From Eutypella sp. D-1 (taxonomy: Eukaryota; Ascomycota; Sordariomycetes; Xylariales; Diatrypaceae), in contig JAJTTP010000007.1 of the NCBI GenBank assembly GCA_023313575.1, forward strand, positions 1,674,001 through 1,738,000: 64,000 bases of DNA, given 5' to 3'. The notes beneath the pieces are model-generated. The model did no database searches and was not told where the DNA came from. It was given only the letters and a program-made list of their open reading frames with translations. Below, piece by piece: positions 61,601-64,000 of the stretch. The number at the start of each line of letters is the position of its first letter. The stretch's first letter is position 1. Made by a program: the position numbers and the translations under genes.

Positions 61601-61935
61601 GTGCCGTTCAGATAGCCCCGAGTCGCAAATCGAAAATCATGCTCCCCGGCGAGATGTCGGTGGAGGGATTTCTTTTTTTGACTACAGGGCGTCCGAGCCA
61701 TGGAACGGAGTCATCGAAGAACAGAAACAAAAGCGGCCCATACGATAGGAAAGGTGGGAAACGTGGTCCACTATCGACCGGCTATTGCAGTCATCCCCAA
61801 GTAGATGCTGCGGAGCCGTAGAAAGCCGAGAGATCGGGGGTTTGCCACGGAGAGGGGAGAGTCGTTGTGATAAATCGTCAACTCGTACACTTCCACCACA
61901 ACGCGACAGAGGGGATCCGAGAGCTCATGTCAAAT
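58671..61935. other. Gene-free region upstream of the ankyrin gene and downstream of casein kinase I
   Basis: More than 3 kb without a supported gene. It includes a poly-C tract near 60179-60189 and AT-rich simple stretches around 60320-60370. The part nearest 61935 is probably the 3' UTR of casein kinase I. Short frames (for example near 61160-61990) show no protein features. Confidence 0.5.
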
Positions 61936-63546
61936 TCATTTCGGTCGATAACTGCCAGAGGCGTAGCCAGAACCGGTTACTTGTCCTTTGCTAGCTGATC
62001 GCAGCCTGTTATCGCAAACTGATGTGTCAGCAATCGTGTCAGCTGATTCCTCCGGCTAGCGTTATAAATCACACCGTACGCGAAGGAAAATGATTCCTTA
62101 CTAGGAATGATTGGAAAATTGGGGCACTGGGCTGGCGAGACACTCACATCCTGTCGCTTCCCCCAACGGCACGGTTGGTCTCCGGAGTGTCAACACCTGG
62201 GGTACCGCGCTCCATCACCTTACGACGGGTTGTGGGGATGGGACCGGGCTTGGCAGAACCGGACTGGGGGGTCTGGCCGGCGGTGGCGGCATTGGTGCGG
62301 CCGACTCCACGGGCCTTCTCCTCATCTCCATCTCCCTGACGGGCGGCATCGGCGATGGCCTGGGCATTCTTCTGGTACTTGTAGACCGTCCAGTCGAAGA
62401 CGTAGTCGTACTGGAAGCCCTCGCGAACAAAGAGGTCTCGGAAGATCTTGCGGAGGTAACTGTAGTCGGGCTTGTCGTCGAAACGGAGCGAACGAGTATA
62501 GTTAAGGTAGATGGCAAACTCGTTGGGGAAGCCGCGGCAAAGGACCTCGGTGGGTGTAGTCATCTTCTTCTCCATGATCCTGTCATACTTCTGCTTCTTG
62601 GTAGCAGCTTTCAGGCCCTGCCAAGGAAGCGAACCACGGCAAAAGTAAAGCATGACATAGCCGAGAGACTCCATGTCATCACGTCGGGATTGTTCTATAC
62701 CATGTTAGTAGGTAGATGATAAGTAGGAGGGGGGTTGGTGCAACATACCAACGCCGAGATGGGTGTTGATTGAGGCATACCGGGCCGTGCCGGTCAAGTT
62801 CTTGTTCTCACGATACGGAATGTGGAAATGAGTCTTTGGGTCGCGATATTTCTTGGCGAGACCGAAGTCGATGACATTGACCTGGTTACCACGCTTGCCG
62901 ATGCCCATCAGGAAGTTGTCAGGCTTGATGTCCCGGTGGATGAAGGACTTGGCGTGGATGTACTCGATACGAGAGATAAGTTGATCGGCCAAAAGGAGGA
63001 CGGTCTTCAGGGAAAACTTCCGGTTGCAGAAGTTGAAGAGGTCCTCCAGACTAGGACCAAGCAGGTCGAGGACCATGGCATTGTAGTCGCACTCAGTACC
63101 GAACCAACGGACGAAGGGGATGCCAACGCCGCCGGCGAGGGACTTGTAGACGCGGGCCTCATACTCGAGCTGCGGGTGCTTCGCCTTGACCGATTCCAGC
63201 TTGATGGCAATCTCCTCGCCGGAGATGATGTTGGTTCCAAGGTAGATGTCACCGAAGGAACCTGAGCCGATCTTTCGGCCAATACGGTACTTATTACCGA
63301 CACGAAGATCCTGCATAACTCATTAGAATACAGTTTACTCTAGATGACACAAAATGAGAGCATCAGGTATCATCAGGCATGTAGCTGTCTATGATACGAT
63401 GGTTGAAGAAGCTAGGGAAAGTTGCAGGCTTTCCAAACGACTTCACCGACTTTCGTGCCCACCGCTGTTGCATAGCAACGACCCCACAAGCACCAAAAAT
63501 AGATTTTGTGCTCAGAGTGATATGAATAACGTACCATGGTGGTCAT
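61936..63546 (-). CDS. Casein kinase I (CK1), serine/threonine kinase
   Basis: Four exons, 63535-63546, 62749-63310, 62148-62694 and 61936-62005, give 396 residues. The first exon encodes only MTTM; the next starts [20 protein letters not shown]. Kinase landmarks are the ATP lysine in AIKLES (K41), [12 protein letters not shown] (D131) and [13 protein letters not shown] (D152). [14 protein letters not shown] joins [13 protein letters not shown] across a 54-nt intron, a signature of CK1. [12 protein letters not shown] is the nuclear-localisation-like stretch. The tail is Gly/Thr/Pro-rich. Without the last intron the frame stops right after GGSDRM, but GTGAGT overlaps that stop, and a short exon (61936-62005) after CAG restores [19 protein letters not shown] to a TGA. 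CK1 phosphorylates many partners, including clock proteins, in cytoplasm and nucleus. Confidence 0.9.
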
Positions 63547-64000
63547 GTTGACGGTGGAGGTAGAGGTCTACCTCGTCGGGATGTAATTATCTCGTTTTTG
63601 TTGTTGGTTGCAAGAGATGAAGATCGTTCTAGGGCGATGAAGTCGTAAGAGAAGGATCTACGTTTGGGGAAAAGTTAGCGAGGCTAGAACCTGGGTGGTA
63701 GTTCGGTTTTTATCTGCCTTCAGAAATACCAGTACCAATCGTAAGGCAGACGCAAGTGTTTGTAAATGTTTGCTCTGTTGGAAAATGGTAGATATGTTTG
63801 TACCATCTAGATCTAAAGAACAACGATCAAGGGGGAATGGAGTGATAGTTGATTAGATAAGACACGAGTAACTGGTCCTGCCCACTTTGGGCCTCAGGTG
63901 GAAATGGAGAGAAAGGGGATTTCAACCAGGTCCGGCGAGTTCTTTCAAGGACTGGACGACTTCATCCAAGCTAAAATCCTGTCGATGTATGCATCAAAGC
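63547..64000. other. Upstream flank of casein kinase I
   Basis: Promoter and 5' UTR side of the kinase gene, transcribed towards lower coordinates. No gene is seen before the window ends. Confidence 0.5.

Noticed and set aside
62111..62719. Plus-strand frame of 202 codons over casein kinase I
   Set aside because: Antisense to the kinase exon and across its splice site; no protein features.

Overview
The window is nuclear DNA of a filamentous ascomycete (Pezizomycotina, most likely Sordariomycetes). The signs are short 47-224 nt introns with GT..AG ends and CTAAC/CTGAC-type branch sites, a fused lycopene cyclase/phytoene synthase gene, a cryptochrome-DASH with a Gly/Arg-rich tail, and an 18 kb AT-rich block of retrotransposons mutated in the manner of repeat-induced point mutation (RIP). 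The species cannot be named from the sequence.

Layout. 0-7 kb: an ELL-associated-factor-type elongation protein (+) and a C2H2 zinc-finger protein with an N-terminal membrane segment (-). 7-14.2 kb: a gene-free stretch. 14.2-28 kb: cryptochrome-DASH (+), a mitochondrial-type hotdog thioesterase (-), the bifunctional carotenoid gene (+, three exons), phytoene desaturase (+, two exons), an FAD monooxygenase (+, three exons) and the 5' half of an MFS transporter (+). 28.8-47.2 kb: a Ty1/Copia-type element split by a chromodomain-bearing Ty3/Gypsy element, which is itself split by a second Gypsy copy in the opposite orientation. 47.2-48.1 kb: the 3' half of the MFS gene. 48.7-64 kb: an APH-like kinase-fold protein (-), an Inp54-like tail-anchored inositol-phosphatase-fold protein (-), an unrecognised mitochondrial-type coiled-coil protein (+), an ankyrin-repeat protein (-) and casein kinase I (-).

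How they fit together. Phytoene synthase/lycopene cyclase and phytoene desaturase together would convert geranylgeranyl diphosphate to cyclic carotenoids. A blue-light-type flavoprotein lies about 3 kb upstream of this pair (with one thioesterase gene between), and an FAD monooxygenase plus an MFS transporter lie downstream, so the 14-28 kb block looks like a light-linked carotenoid neighbourhood. The opsin and carotenoid-cleaving oxygenase genes that accompany carRA/carB in Fusarium are not in this window. The transporter is dead twice over: a TGG-to-TAG change in exon 1 and the retrotransposon in exon 5. Many coordinates below come from splice junctions I placed by hand; each multi-exon model keeps frame and sums to a multiple of three.
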